From Levilactobacillus namurensis (GTDB lineage Bacteria > Bacillota > Bacilli > Lactobacillales > Lactobacillaceae), in assembly GCF_032197885.1 (NCBI RefSeq), contig NZ_CP134159.1, positions 682,001 through 746,000 on the forward strand: a stretch of 64,000 bases of DNA. Direction: 5' to 3'. The position numbers were made by a program, and so were the translations under genes. Positions 32,390 to 41,114 of the stretch are shown piece by piece; positions within the stretch are counted from its first letter, which is position 1, and every line of letters begins with the position of its first letter. The notes below the pieces were generated by a model. It ran no database searches, was not told the origin of the DNA, and worked only from the letters and a program-made list of their open reading frames with translations.

Positions 32390-32542
32390 TGGATATTGCT
32401 TCGCAGGAACGCAGCCATTGTGGCTGTTAACCGGTTAGCGCTGGACTTCGTGGGACAACCCGTGTTCGGCGCTTTTTGTGTATCTTGAGGCGTGACGTCC
32501 GCTGACAGGTGACTGTCAGGAATCAAATGAGGAGGATTTACA
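32390..32542 (+). promoter_or_regulatory. Structured 5' leader with attenuator-like hairpin
   Basis: The leader contains GCAGCC/GGCTG pairing near 32411-32425, then a long stem from AGCGC (32437) to GCGCT (32473) followed by TTTT, as in an intrinsic terminator, and then a perfect CTGACAG/CTGTCAG hairpin (32502-32519) ten bases before the GAGGAGG site. This looks like a transcription attenuator or riboswitch-type leader. I cannot match it to a known class. Confidence 0.5.
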
Positions 32543-34159
32543 ATTTTAGCGCGTAAAAATATTGATAAGTTAGTCTTCGTGCCAACTTTCGTGTTATTCG
32601 TGATTGCCTCCGTCGTCTTTATTTTGGGCGGTGGTCAGTTGCAGAACACTCTGAGCACCATTCTCTCTTGGATTGATACCAAGATGGCTTGGGCTTACCT
32701 GTTGGTCTACGTTATCAACTTTCTGTTCTTTATGTATCTCGCTTTTGGTAAGTTTGGAAAAGTGAAGTTAGGTGATCCGGAAGACAAGCCCCATTACAGC
32801 AGTTTCCAATGGGGGAGCATGGTCTTCGCGACGGCGATCGATGCCAGCATCCTGATGCTGTCGATCGTTGATCCGCTCCGGTATCTCCAGCACCCCGCTT
32901 TTGGGTTAAAACCCTTTTCCAGTGCGGCCTACGGGGCTGCACATATGTACGGACAATTCAACTGGGGGCCCATGGCGTGGATGATGTTCGCGCCGGCCAC
33001 GATTGCGATTGCCTACGTGTTGTACGTCAAGCACGGTAAGGTTCAACGGGTCAGTGCCGCCATCACCAGTCTACAAGGTGACAGTCGCGGTAAGCAGATT
33101 GCCCGGCGAGTGATCGACTTCCTGGTGGTCTTCGGAATCATGGGCGGAATCGGGTCATCCGTGGGGATGGAAATCCCAATTATCTCCAAGGTCTTAAGCA
33201 GTTTGACCGGTGTCCAAGATAATATGGCCCTCAAGATTGAGCTATTTTTGGTTTTATTTATTCTTTTTGCGGTCACGGTCTTCCATGGATTGAACGGAGG
33301 AATCGACCGCTTGAGTGCCGCCCATATCTGGACGGCCTTAGGGTTGTTGGCCTTGATCCTGGTGGTCGGACCAACCGTTTACATTTTGAATTCAGAAACG
33401 AATAGTTTGGGTTTGATGGCCCAAAAGTTCATTTCGATGTCCACCAACACGTTACCGAACGGTGGGGACTCGACCGCTCAGCAGGAAACCATTTTCTACT
33501 GGGGTTGGTGGTTGTCCTACATGCCCGTCATGGGACTGTTCATCGCCCGGATTTCTAAGGGGCGGACCATTAAGCAGGTCTTGGTCGGCATGTTGACCTA
33601 TGGGAGCCTAGGGTGCATGAGCTTTTACGCCATCTTCGGGGGTTACTCCTTGTGGTTACAACGGACCGGGGCAGTTAACCTGGTTCACATCTTGAATACG
33701 CAGGGTCAAGCCGCCGTGGTTGCTACGGTGATTGGCACGTTGCCCTTTAAGATGATTGTGTTGGCACTGTATTGTATCTCGTGCTTCATCTTCTTGGCCA
33801 CGACGATTTCGTCGTCCGCGTTCATTGTGTCGTCCTTTACCAGTCTGCACTTGGACGACGGTGAACAGCCAAGTCGCTGGAACCGGATGATCTGGGTCGT
33901 AGTCTTCATCTTCTTCTCCTTTGGGATTGTGATGGTCGGCGGCTTTAAGACCGTACAGACGGTCTCGACGATTGCCGGCTTCCCACTGATGCTGGTCTGC
34001 TTGTTACTCTTGCATTCCATCTGGCACTTGTTGACCGCCAAAGACAAGGTGGTCGCCCCAGTGGTTGTCCCGAAGCCGGTTGTAATGCGCCGGATTACGG
34101 TTGAATTACCACGGGCAGTGCGGGGACCAATGATTTTATCACCAGATCACGCACGTTAA
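32543..34159 (+). CDS. BCCT-family glycine betaine/carnitine/choline-type transporter, apparent ATT start
   Basis: About 538 residues. The only candidate start well placed behind GAGGAGG (32529-32535) is ATT 32543, giving (M)LARKNIDKLVFVPTFVLFVI; the next in-frame start, GTG 32579, would delete part of the first membrane helix and has no ribosome binding site. Twelve membrane helices are visible. The family region around TM4-TM8 shows GPMAWMMFAPATIAIAYVLY, GIMGGIGSSVGMEIPI and FYWGWWLSYMPVMGLFIARI. BCCT carriers import betaine or related osmolytes, coupled to sodium or protons. The C-terminal tail is polar and basic and could sense osmotic stress. Confidence 0.82.
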   Translation: MLARKNIDKLVFVPTFVLFVIASVVFILGGGQLQNTLSTILSWIDTKMAWAYLLVYVINFLFFMYLAFGKFGKVKLGDPEDKPHYSSFQWGSMVFATAIDASILMLSIVDPLRYLQHPAFGLKPFSSAAYGAAHMYGQFNWGPMAWMMFAPATIAIAYVLYVKHGKVQRVSAAITSLQGDSRGKQIARRVIDFLVVFGIMGGIGSSVGMEIPIISKVLSSLTGVQDNMALKIELFLVLFILFAVTVFHGLNGGIDRLSAAHIWTALGLLALILVVGPTVYILNSETNSLGLMAQKFISMSTNTLPNGGDSTAQQETIFYWGWWLSYMPVMGLFIARISKGRTIKQVLVGMLTYGSLGCMSFYAIFGGYSLWLQRTGAVNLVHILNTQGQAAVVATVIGTLPFKMIVLALYCISCFIFLATTISSSAFIVSSFTSLHLDDGEQPSRWNRMIWVVVFIFFSFGIVMVGGFKTVQTVSTIAGFPLMLVCLLLLHSIWHLLTAKDKVVAPVVVPKPVVMRRITVELPRAVRGPMILSPDHAR

Positions 34160-34175
34160 GTCATGAAAATAACGT

Positions 34176-34204
34176 AAGGCCGGGGCAATTGCCCCGGCCT
34201 TTTT
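34176..34204 (+). terminator. Terminator after the BCCT gene
   Basis: AAGGCCGGGGC pairs perfectly with GCCCCGGCCTT over an AATT loop, then T-run. Confidence 0.9.
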
Positions 34205-34315
34205 ATTTATATTGAGATAATTATCGCCCATTGCTGGATGAGTTACGGGTAATTGCTGGATTTAAGCAAATTGCTGTCGCTGTGCGATGGGGTCTGCGCT
34301 CACAAGTTCCTGGTT

Positions 34316-34975
34316 TTAACCAGGAAGGGTTGGTTGGTCTTGCTTTGAGCACATGATAAGTTGCTTTCTGTAGGTCTTGGAATCATTGATAATCTGCAGC
34401 ATTACTTGGGCTACGTCTGCTCGATTAGTTCGCGGCACTCCGGGCATTTTATCGCCCAATGCCGCATCTCGAACCAGTGGCTTTGCGCTTCTTTTTCCGT
34501 TGAACAGTGGACCGGGGTGTACAGTGGTCCAGTCGAGGACTGACGCCGATAATTGCTTTTCTCCGGCCTCGTGGTCGGCAAAATTACCTTTCAAGAACCC
34601 TCTTGCGCCCATCCGGTATGGGTAACGGGTATTGTGATAGGTCGCGCCAACGCCCAGAGCTGATAGGCTAATTAAACGCTTAATTCCTGCCTTATCCATC
34701 GCTTCAATGATATTAGGCATAGCGAGCGAAAACAGGTTGCCACTACTGTTAGAGACTGGGTTACCAAGTGCCATTAAAACGGCATCGCATCCCTTCATGG
34801 CCGATGCCATTTTAGTGATATCATTTAGCTCACCAGTCACCATGGTTAGTTGGCGGCGCTTTGTCAACTTATTCGGATGACGAACATAGGCAACAACCGA
34901 ATAGTCTTTTTCTAACGCCTGAAGGACCAACTCTTCCCCGGTCCTACCCGTAGCACCGAGAATACAAAGTTTCAT
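34316..34975 (-). CDS. NAD(P)-binding reductase of the atypical SDR/NmrA-like type
   Basis: 219 residues. MKLCILGATGRTGEELVLQA holds the Rossmann GATGRTG motif; GCDAVLMALGNP and IKRLISLSALGVG follow, as in YwnB/flavin-reductase-like NAD(P)H-binding proteins. These lack the usual YxxxK. Substrate unknown. It follows the alpha/beta hydrolase gene by about 15 bases on the same strand, so both form an operon divergent from a TetR regulator. Confidence 0.78.
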   Translation of the reverse strand: MKLCILGATGRTGEELVLQALEKDYSVVAYVRHPNKLTKRRQLTMVTGELNDITKMASAMKGCDAVLMALGNPVSNSSGNLFSLAMPNIIEAMDKAGIKRLISLSALGVGATYHNTRYPYRMGARGFLKGNFADHEAGEKQLSASVLDWTTVHPGPLFNGKRSAKPLVRDAALGDKMPGVPRTNRADVAQVMLQIINDSKTYRKQLIMCSKQDQPTLPG

Positions 34976-34990
34976 TATAATGCGCCCCCT

Positions 34991-36163
34991 TTATAGGTTG
35001 TCCTCAATCCAGTTAAAAATAAGCTCACTTGCCGGGGCATAGCCACCCATCTGTGTGTGTTGTTGGGCGGTAGAATCTTCATCAAAAAATAGGTAATCTT
35101 TTGGGCAGGTCAGTTGGTCGTAGAATTGCTGGGCAGCTTCCGGATTAACCTCAGCTGCCCCGTTCAATACGAGGACCTTGGACTGAATCTGGGCGACAAC
35201 ATCGCTGTTGTCATATTTAGCTAATTCTTGCAATAACTCTTTTTCAGAACAGCCGTGCTTCCAGGTGTAGTCGTCGAGCATGTCGTCCAACATAGCGGGC
35301 CGTAACTGCTTAGGTAGCGCCAAAACCTTGCTTAAGCGTTGCCCAATCATTTTGCCCCAAGCGATATTACCAGGATCGGCGATACAGACCTTGATGCGAT
35401 GATCAGCGGCGGCTGCTCGGGGAACTTGGAAACCGCCAAAGCTCATTCCCATCACGCCGATGCGCGATGAATCTACATCGGATAGTCCGTCGACAAAGTC
35501 CAATACCGGTTTCATAACATTTTCAAAGTCGGGCCGGAATGGCAATCCCTGTAGACGGAGGGTCATTCCCTGACCGGGACCGTCGAAGGTTAAAGCGTTG
35601 AAGCCGCGCTTGATAGCGGCGTCAGTTACCCAGCGGGTATCGTCGGCCCAGGTATCACGGCCAGGGACGACGATTAGTAGTGGTGCTTTTCCGTTGACGT
35701 TCGGTGCCTGGAAGTAGTGTCCTGGCAACGTTGTATTCTCGTAAGGAATCGCAATTGCTTTACCTGGATAGCCAGAGAGTGCCAGTGACTTGTCATAGCA
35801 AGCTTGACTAAAGCGACAATACTGCTTCATCCGTGAATCCGCAACATCACTAAAGTACATCAGAGCCACTCGCCAGTATGTTGAGGCGCGGAGGTAGGCG
35901 CTACTTGCACTGACTGTTTTGTTGGTCTGTTCGTACTGTTCTGCGAGTTTCTGCAAACGATTGGCCATGGTCCCCCAGGCTCTGATCCAAGTCTGTTCAT
36001 CACCGTCTTTTAGGTTAACGTTTACCTCCAAAACTTCACCGATATCAGCCATTCGATAATTGACTAGTCCTAAGACATGTTTAACCAGGGCGTCTTGCAA
36101 CATATTTTTACTAAATTTCTGTGATGACCAGTGGTTATTAAATTGCATGAATTCTTCAGTCAT
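34991..36163 (-). CDS. Alpha/beta hydrolase (FrsA/dienelactone-type esterase fold)
   Basis: 390 residues. A helical N-terminal cap of about 150 residues precedes the hydrolase core: PLLIVVPGRDTWADDTRWV, ALTFDGPGQGMTLRLQGLPF (typical GPGxG loop), nucleophile elbow GVMGMSFGGFQVP, an acid region VLVLNGAAEVNP and a late His in STAQQHTQMGG. This pattern fits large serine hydrolases that act on amides or esters. Substrate unknown. It lies divergent to the TetR gene, likely its regulator. Confidence 0.8.
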   Translation of the reverse strand: MTEEFMQFNNHWSSQKFSKNMLQDALVKHVLGLVNYRMADIGEVLEVNVNLKDGDEQTWIRAWGTMANRLQKLAEQYEQTNKTVSASSAYLRASTYWRVALMYFSDVADSRMKQYCRFSQACYDKSLALSGYPGKAIAIPYENTTLPGHYFQAPNVNGKAPLLIVVPGRDTWADDTRWVTDAAIKRGFNALTFDGPGQGMTLRLQGLPFRPDFENVMKPVLDFVDGLSDVDSSRIGVMGMSFGGFQVPRAAAADHRIKVCIADPGNIAWGKMIGQRLSKVLALPKQLRPAMLDDMLDDYTWKHGCSEKELLQELAKYDNSDVVAQIQSKVLVLNGAAEVNPEAAQQFYDQLTCPKDYLFFDEDSTAQQHTQMGGYAPASELIFNWIEDNL

Positions 36164-36263
36164 ATTGATTTATCCTTTCTATTTTTAATAGTTTTTTTGC
36201 GATTACGACTTTTTCCTGATTGACTTTCTAAATTATAATCAGCATAATTTGAATAAACCATGG

Positions 36264-36288
36264 TTAATAGAATTTCACTGACTATTAA
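36264..36288. promoter_or_regulatory. Inverted repeat, likely operator between TetR and hydrolase genes
   Basis: TTAATAG and CTATTAA form a 7-bp inverted repeat with an 11-base spacer in the divergent promoter region. A TTGACT-17-CATAAT promoter pair pointing to the TetR gene lies just upstream (about 36221-36249). Confidence 0.55.
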
Positions 36289-36317
36289 AGCGACAGTGTT
36301 TAGAAAGTGGTGTTAAA

Positions 36318-36830
36318 GTGGCGGATTTGAGAAAACTACGCACGCAACGTGAGATTCAACAGGCGCTGACCGACCTATTACTAGAAAAACCGTTCAGCAA
36401 AATTTCAGTAACAGATATTGTCAACCGAGCATTAATTAACCGCAACACTTTTTATCTGCATTACCGCGACAAGTTCGACCTAGTTGAGCAAATGATGATC
36501 ACAATGATTGATCAGTCGGGCTTTTCCATTCACGAATTTAATACGAAGCCTTTTTACTTCTTACGGTCGATTTTGAACGAGACATCCGACCTCGGACGGC
36601 AAATAGTCGCGCACCAGCGTGCGGATAATGAATTCCAGAAAGTGGTTTTGACAGCCATTCTCCAATTGGTAACGGCTGACGTTAATAGCTCCAACAGTCA
36701 AGTTTGGTTTGTTTTCGGTAAGATTTCGGCAATTATGGCTTGGAATAATCAACACAATCATCGCTATGACCTCATTCAAGATGCCGACCAGTTCCAGCAG
36801 ATTTTTGATACTGAGAAATTCCCTGATTAG
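36318..36830 (+). CDS. TetR-family regulator
   Basis: 170 residues from GTG-AAGTGG context at 36318. The N-terminal HTH reads TQREIQQALTDLLLEKPFSK then ITDIVNRALINRNTFYLHYR, the typical TetR form; the C-terminal half is a short ligand domain. TetR proteins repress neighbouring genes until a ligand binds. The divergent hydrolase/reductase pair is the likely target. Confidence 0.85.
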   Translation: MADLRKLRTQREIQQALTDLLLEKPFSKISVTDIVNRALINRNTFYLHYRDKFDLVEQMMITMIDQSGFSIHEFNTKPFYFLRSILNETSDLGRQIVAHQRADNEFQKVVLTAILQLVTADVNSSNSQVWFVFGKISAIMAWNNQHNHRYDLIQDADQFQQIFDTEKFPD

Positions 36831-37005
36831 CTGGAATGATTGAACGCACCGTTGTGGTATTCGCCTTTTAGTGTGTTTGAAATTAGCAGGCCGTGTCCGC
36901 ATCCATGAATGGCCGCCCTTAACCGTTAGGTGGAGGGTTGCGTTCACCCCATGACTTGTTATAATGAAGACCAGCAAGCAGCTCTCCAGGAGGGGATTGA
37001 ATTTT

Positions 37006-37464
37006 ATGGCAGATGAAAATTACCGACCACTGTTTTTCCACCGAATCTTGATCACGATTGATGAAGATGACCGGCCGTCGACCGCGCGGGCCTTTCGTTT
37101 CGCGCTGACCATGGCTCGTGATTACGGGGCTGAACTCGGCATCACGTCCGTGTTGGAGAACAATGACATCAGTATCTACGAATCCTTAATGCCCGCTAAG
37201 CTGAACCAGAAGCGAACGGAGCTTCAGAATATCGTGAAGGAATACGCTGACAAGGCTAAGGAATTCGGTGTTGAGAATGTCCGGGCCATTGTCAGCGAAG
37301 GTGGCGACGTCGACGACGTGATCTTACAGCAGATTGTACCGGACTTTCAGCCGGACCTGATTGTCTGTGGGGCCGACGTGGACTTTGCGAGTCACGGTAA
37401 ACCGGGGGCGATTGGGCTACGGTTAGCCCGTAAGTCCGACGTTTCCGTGATTGTGATTCGATAA
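37006..37464 (+). CDS. Universal stress protein (UspA family)
   Basis: 152 residues from ATG 37006 (MADENYRPLFFHRILITIDE), with AGGAGGGG ten bases upstream. UspA fold: HRILITIDEDDRPSTARAFR at the start and the ATP-loop-like VCGADVDFASHGKPGAIG and LARKSDVSVIVI at the end. The Gly pattern is only partly the ATP-binding G-2x-G-9x-G form, so nucleotide binding is uncertain. Single gene, followed by a terminator. Confidence 0.85.
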   Translation: MADENYRPLFFHRILITIDEDDRPSTARAFRFALTMARDYGAELGITSVLENNDISIYESLMPAKLNQKRTELQNIVKEYADKAKEFGVENVRAIVSEGGDVDDVILQQIVPDFQPDLIVCGADVDFASHGKPGAIGLRLARKSDVSVIVIR

Positions 37465-37469
37465 TCGTG

Positions 37470-37508
37470 AAAAAGGCTTTTCTGGTCAGTGACCGGGAAA
37501 GCCTTTTT
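37470..37508 (+). terminator. Terminator after the usp gene
   Basis: AAAAAGGCTTT pairs with AAAGCCTTTTT. Confidence 0.85.
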
Positions 37509-37557
37509 GGCGGTGGTATAATAGGAACATCCTAAGAAAGATTGTGGGGGCGGTCGT

Positions 37558-38250
37558 ATGCAACTAGAAAAGGTTCAAGGCTTTTTGTTCGATCTACACG
37601 GGGTCATCGCGGACTCGTGGCAGTACCACTTGGCTTCGTGGCGGACGATTGCCGAAGAACTGGCCATTCCGTGGACGCCGGCGTTGGCACAAGCTTTGCC
37701 CGGGATGAGCCGGCAAGCCTCCTTAGAAGCGATTCTGGCTTCGGCTCAGGAAAGCGGGCGGCTCTTGCCGGACGAGTTCCAGGCGGTGACCGACCACGAG
37801 AACGCCCTGTACCGCCAATACGTGGCGGCCATGACGCCTGCCAATCGCTTACCCGGAATTACCGCGTTCTTGGACCAACTGGTGGCGGCGGGCTATCCGC
37901 TGGCCCTAGCCTCAGCGTCGACCAACGTACGGGCCGAAATTGAACGGTTGGGGTTGCAGGCCTACTTCTCCCGAATCGTGCCGGCGGAGAGCTTAGCCGC
38001 GGCGAAGCCCGCCCCCGACGTTTACCTAGCCGCCGCCCAGCTCCTGGATGCGGATCCGCGTGCCTGTGTGGCGCTAGAAGACACCCTGACGGGGGTGGCG
38101 GCCGCGAAGGCGGCCGGCTGTATCACGATTGGTCTCAACCGTGACCCGTTACCAGCCGCAGACGCGCAACTAAGCAGTACCGCCGAACTTAGTCTTGCAA
38201 CTGTGCGGCGGGTACTTGGTCAGCTAACGCGGTCAACAGAAACGCTTTAA
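37558..38250 (+). CDS. HAD hydrolase, beta-phosphoglucomutase-like, with DxH instead of DxD
   Basis: 230 residues. Motif I reads GFLFDLHGVIADSW: the nucleophile Asp (residue 12) is present, but the +2 Asp used as general acid/base in beta-PGM and HAD phosphatases is His (codon CAC). Motif II is ALASASTN, motif III Lys is in AAKPAPDVY and motif IV is VALEDTLTG, all normal. The cap domain has the beta-PGM-like GMSRQASLEAIL. The altered residue may change activity from mutase/phosphatase to something else, or lower it. Maltose or trehalose phosphorylase genes are absent nearby. The end overlaps the convergent DUF488 gene by about 60 bases. Confidence 0.8.
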   Translation: MQLEKVQGFLFDLHGVIADSWQYHLASWRTIAEELAIPWTPALAQALPGMSRQASLEAILASAQESGRLLPDEFQAVTDHENALYRQYVAAMTPANRLPGITAFLDQLVAAGYPLALASASTNVRAEIERLGLQAYFSRIVPAESLAAAKPAPDVYLAAAQLLDADPRACVALEDTLTGVAAAKAAGCITIGLNRDPLPAADAQLSSTAELSLATVRRVLGQLTRSTETL

Positions 38251-38581
38251 GGATCACCGCTTGATTATGGGTTTCATCCTTGGCGCCGTACAGTAAGATG
38301 ACGTCTTGGGTGGCCAATTGGGTTTTAAGCAGGGTCAAAAAGTCGGGGAGAGCCGGGTTGGCCTTGATTTCGGCTAAGTACCGGGTCTTGAATTCCGGGA
38401 ACTTTTCGGGGGCGTGATTGAACCATTTACGTAGTTCCGTGGTTGGTCCCATTTCTTTTTCCCAGCTATCCAGGTGGGCGTTGACTTTGGAAATGCCCCG
38501 GGGCCATAAGCGGTCAACTAAGACCCGGTAGCCTTTAAGGTCAGCGGGCTTGGTGTAGATTCGTTCGAGTTTTAATGCCAT
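38189..38581 (-). CDS. DUF488 family protein
   Basis: 130 residues. KLERIYTKPADLKGYRVLVD, then RLWPRGISKVNAHLDSWEKE (the RLWPRG motif is diagnostic of DUF488), and VILLYGAKDETHNQAVILKA, where the family often has a Cys-containing YxxKD loop. Function unknown; heme or nucleic-acid related roles have been suggested. It runs convergent with the HAD gene and overlaps its 3' end. Confidence 0.85.
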   Translation of the reverse strand: MALKLERIYTKPADLKGYRVLVDRLWPRGISKVNAHLDSWEKEMGPTTELRKWFNHAPEKFPEFKTRYLAEIKANPALPDFLTLLKTQLATQDVILLYGAKDETHNQAVILKAFLLTALADQVPAAQLQD

Positions 38582-38654
38582 AACGCTATCATCTCCTGTT
38601 TCCCATTCTAGCAGGGTGGGGGGATGGTGCCAAATTAAAGTGAGGGATTTTTAA

Positions 38655-39284
38655 ATGACGGAAGAGATTGGGGCGTTCTACACGGGACGACCAACGGAAC
38701 AGATTGCCCAGGAGTTGCTGGGCCACGAATTGGTTTATACCACACCGGCGGGAACCATGAGTGGGTGGATCGTGGAGACCGAGGCCTACCTTGGCCAACA
38801 GGATACCGCGGCCCACGCGTTCAACGGCCGACACACGGCAGCCAACGCAGCGCTCTATGATGCGCCGGGGACGATTTACATCTACGTCCTGCGCGGGTTC
38901 TACATGTTCGATGTGGCGACGCAAGCAGCGGGGACCCCGCAAGGAATCTTGATTCGCGGCATCGAACCGCACCAGGGCTTAGACCTGATGCGGCAACATC
39001 GCGATAAGCCAGATCCGGAGATTACTAACGGTCCGGGGAAACTGATGGCGGCTTTAGGGATTCAGAGTAAGGCCCTCAACCGGACCATGCTGGGCGCCAA
39101 GAACTTGACGATTACGCCCACGATGACCCGCCGACCGAAGCAGGTCGCAGCGACCGCTCGGGTCGGGGTCAGTGATGGCAGTTGGCACGACCGGCCACTA
39201 CGTTACCTGGTGGCGGGGAATCCCTATGTGTCGGCCAGTCGGAAACGTGACTGGGACAGAGAACACCATGGGTGGCAAGCTTAG
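38655..39284 (+). CDS. DNA-3-methyladenine glycosylase (AAG/MPG type)
   Basis: 209 residues. GWIVETEAYLGQQDTAAHAF carries the catalytic Glu of the AAG family; RTMLGAKNLTITP and the end SGSRKRDW-like ASRKRDWDREH fit too, together with GTIYIYVLRGFYMFDV. It removes alkylated purines in base excision repair. Length matches the bacterial family. The gene stands alone and has a large terminator hairpin downstream. Confidence 0.9.
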   Translation: MTEEIGAFYTGRPTEQIAQELLGHELVYTTPAGTMSGWIVETEAYLGQQDTAAHAFNGRHTAANAALYDAPGTIYIYVLRGFYMFDVATQAAGTPQGILIRGIEPHQGLDLMRQHRDKPDPEITNGPGKLMAALGIQSKALNRTMLGAKNLTITPTMTRRPKQVAATARVGVSDGSWHDRPLRYLVAGNPYVSASRKRDWDREHHGWQA

Positions 39285-39340
39285 GGACTAGCCATTGCCT
39301 CGCGGATGAACAGCTAGGCCGACATGAAAATCAGAGAATC

Positions 39341-39385
39341 AAAGAGCCGTTTTCCAAATGGGTTTCACTTGGAAAACGGCTCTTT
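39341..39385. terminator. Large hairpin terminator between convergent genes
   Basis: AAAGAGCCGTTTTCCAA pairs over 17 bp with its complement at 39369-39385. It serves the glycosylase gene and probably menG. Confidence 0.85.
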
Positions 39386-39400
39386 CGTTTAGTCAAAATC

Positions 39401-40120
39401 TTAGTAGGTTTTCCGGCCAAAGTGGGCCGCCGCGGCGCCGAGGTTGAACCGCTCGAAGTGCACGGCGGTTAATCCAGCGGCGGTGAACATGGCGGCGAGT
39501 TGTTCAGCCGACACGAACTGGTGCGTGGTCCGTTGCAGGTAATTGTACGCCTGATAATGGTGGGCCACCACGCGGCCCATCAAGGGAACCAGGTGACCGA
39601 AGTACAGTTGCCAGCCCGCGTGAACCACGGGATTCGTGGGTTGCGAAGTCTCCAGGCAGACCACTTGACCGCCGGGCTTGACCACCCGCACCATCTCGGA
39701 CAGGACCTGTTGGGCGTCCGGGACATTGCGTAGGCCGAAGCCGATGGTGACCACGTCGAAGGTGTTGTCGGGGTAGTTGAGGTGCATCGCGTCACCTTGA
39801 TGTAACGCGATTTGCCCCTGCAAATGAGTTGCTCGGACTTTCTGGTCCGCCACGGCTAACATCTCTCGACTGAGGTCTAAGCCGACCACGTGGCCGGCCG
39901 GTCCGGCCGCTTGGGCCAAAGCAATCGTCCAGTCGCCAGTGCCGCAGCACAGGTCCAAGGCAAAGCTACCGGGGGATACCTGCATGGCGTCCATGACGTG
40001 GTGACGCCAGAACTGGTGGGTCCCCAGACTGATCAGGCGGTTCATCTGGTCATACTGCGGGGCAATGTGGTCAAAGAGCTGAGCGACCGTTTTTTCCGGA
40101 GTGCGATTGGTCAGAGACAT
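39401..40120 (-). CDS. menG: Demethylmenaquinone methyltransferase (UbiE/MenG family)
   Basis: 239 residues. N-terminal VAQLFDHIAPQYDQMNRLIS and the SAM motif FALDLCCGTGDWTIALAQ, then FGLRNVPDAQQVLSEMVRVV and NYLQRTTHQF near the C-terminus, are diagnostic of UbiE/MenG. It adds the ring methyl in the last step of menaquinone synthesis. Other men genes are not in the window; many lactobacilli keep menG-like genes in incomplete pathways. The map gene lies 15 bases upstream, so the two are co-transcribed. Confidence 0.88.
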   Translation of the reverse strand: MSLTNRTPEKTVAQLFDHIAPQYDQMNRLISLGTHQFWRHHVMDAMQVSPGSFALDLCCGTGDWTIALAQAAGPAGHVVGLDLSREMLAVADQKVRATHLQGQIALHQGDAMHLNYPDNTFDVVTIGFGLRNVPDAQQVLSEMVRVVKPGGQVVCLETSQPTNPVVHAGWQLYFGHLVPLMGRVVAHHYQAYNYLQRTTHQFVSAEQLAAMFTAAGLTAVHFERFNLGAAAAHFGRKTY

Positions 40121-40135
40121 GGCAAGCCCTCCTCA

Positions 40136-40930
40136 CTAGAGTAGATACTTGGCGTCGAATTCAGGGTCCTGCGAGGTCAAAATCTTGGGACCGTCCTTGG
40201 TGATCACCAGGGTGTGTTCGTATTGGCAAGATAGGGAGCCGTCAGCGGAGACGTAGTATTCCCACGACTTGTCCGCCGTTGGCTTCGACTTGATCTCCCA
40301 GGTGCCCAGGTTGACCATGGGTTCGATGGTGATGGTCATGCCTTCGCGTAACCGCAGGCCATGACCAGCTTCACCGTAGTGGGGCACGTTAGGTTGTTCG
40401 TGCATGGTCGGGCCGATGCCGTGACCAATCAATTCGCGCACGTCGCCCATGTGGTTCTGGACTTCGACGTAGTCTTGAATGGCGTGGCCGATGTCACCGA
40501 TGCGGTTGCCCACCACGGCTTGGTCGATTCCCAAGTACAGGGCCTTGTGGGTCACGTCCATCAAGTGTTGGGCCTCGGGACTGATGTTCCCTACAGCGTA
40601 GGCCCAGCAGGAGTCGCTTTCAAAGCCATCGAGGTTGACGGTCATGTCGACCTTGACCACGTCGCCGTTCTTTAGGAGCAGGTTGTGCCGGGGAATGGCG
40701 TGGGCCACTTCGTCGTTGACGCTGACGCAGGTCGCATACTTGTAACCTTCAAAACCCTTTTCAGAGGGGCGGGCACCGTGTTCTTCGATGTACTTGTTGG
40801 CGAATTCTTCGATTTCCCAGCTTGAGATACCGGGCTTGATGATCTTCCGGAGACCTTTATGGACGCCAGCTAAAACGGCGCCGGATTCGGCCATTTTTTC
40901 AATTTCACGAGGTGATTTAATGGTTATCAA
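40136..40930 (-). CDS. map: Methionine aminopeptidase, type I
   Basis: 264 residues. MITIKSPREIEKMAESGAVL opens the family; metal ligands lie in VKVDMTVNLDGFESDSCWAY (two Asp), LIGHGIGPTMHEQPNVPHYG (His), TIEPMVNLGTWE (Glu) and SCQYEHTLVITKDG (Glu). It removes the initiator Met from new proteins. GGAGGAACCACG precedes ATG. It leads the map-menG unit. Confidence 0.93.
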   Translation of the reverse strand: MITIKSPREIEKMAESGAVLAGVHKGLRKIIKPGISSWEIEEFANKYIEEHGARPSEKGFEGYKYATCVSVNDEVAHAIPRHNLLLKNGDVVKVDMTVNLDGFESDSCWAYAVGNISPEAQHLMDVTHKALYLGIDQAVVGNRIGDIGHAIQDYVEVQNHMGDVRELIGHGIGPTMHEQPNVPHYGEAGHGLRLREGMTITIEPMVNLGTWEIKSKPTADKSWEYYVSADGSLSCQYEHTLVITKDGPKILTSQDPEFDAKYLL

Positions 40931-41077
40931 CGTGGTTCCTCCTTCAAAGTTCTTACATAACTAATTTACACCTAAATGACTTAGACGGCGAATGGTCTGG
41001 TTGAATTTATCTGATTAGGGGCCGAAAGTTCCCCAAGTTAGCCGCCTAGAAGTCGGACAGTCATCGCTGTCAGTAAA

Positions 41078-41109
41078 AGAAAAGACCGAACACCGGGGAT
41101 GTTCAGTCT
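41078..41109 (-). terminator. Terminator of the 57-residue gene
   Basis: Minus strand: AGACTGAACA pairs with TGTTCGGTCT (one G-U), followed by TTTTCTTTT. Confidence 0.75.
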
Positions 41110-41114
41110 GACCC

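Noticed and set aside
38655..38972. Minus-strand ORF over the 3-methyladenine glycosylase
   Set aside because: The plus-strand gene carries the catalytic motif and full family length; the antisense frame is arginine-rich and featureless.
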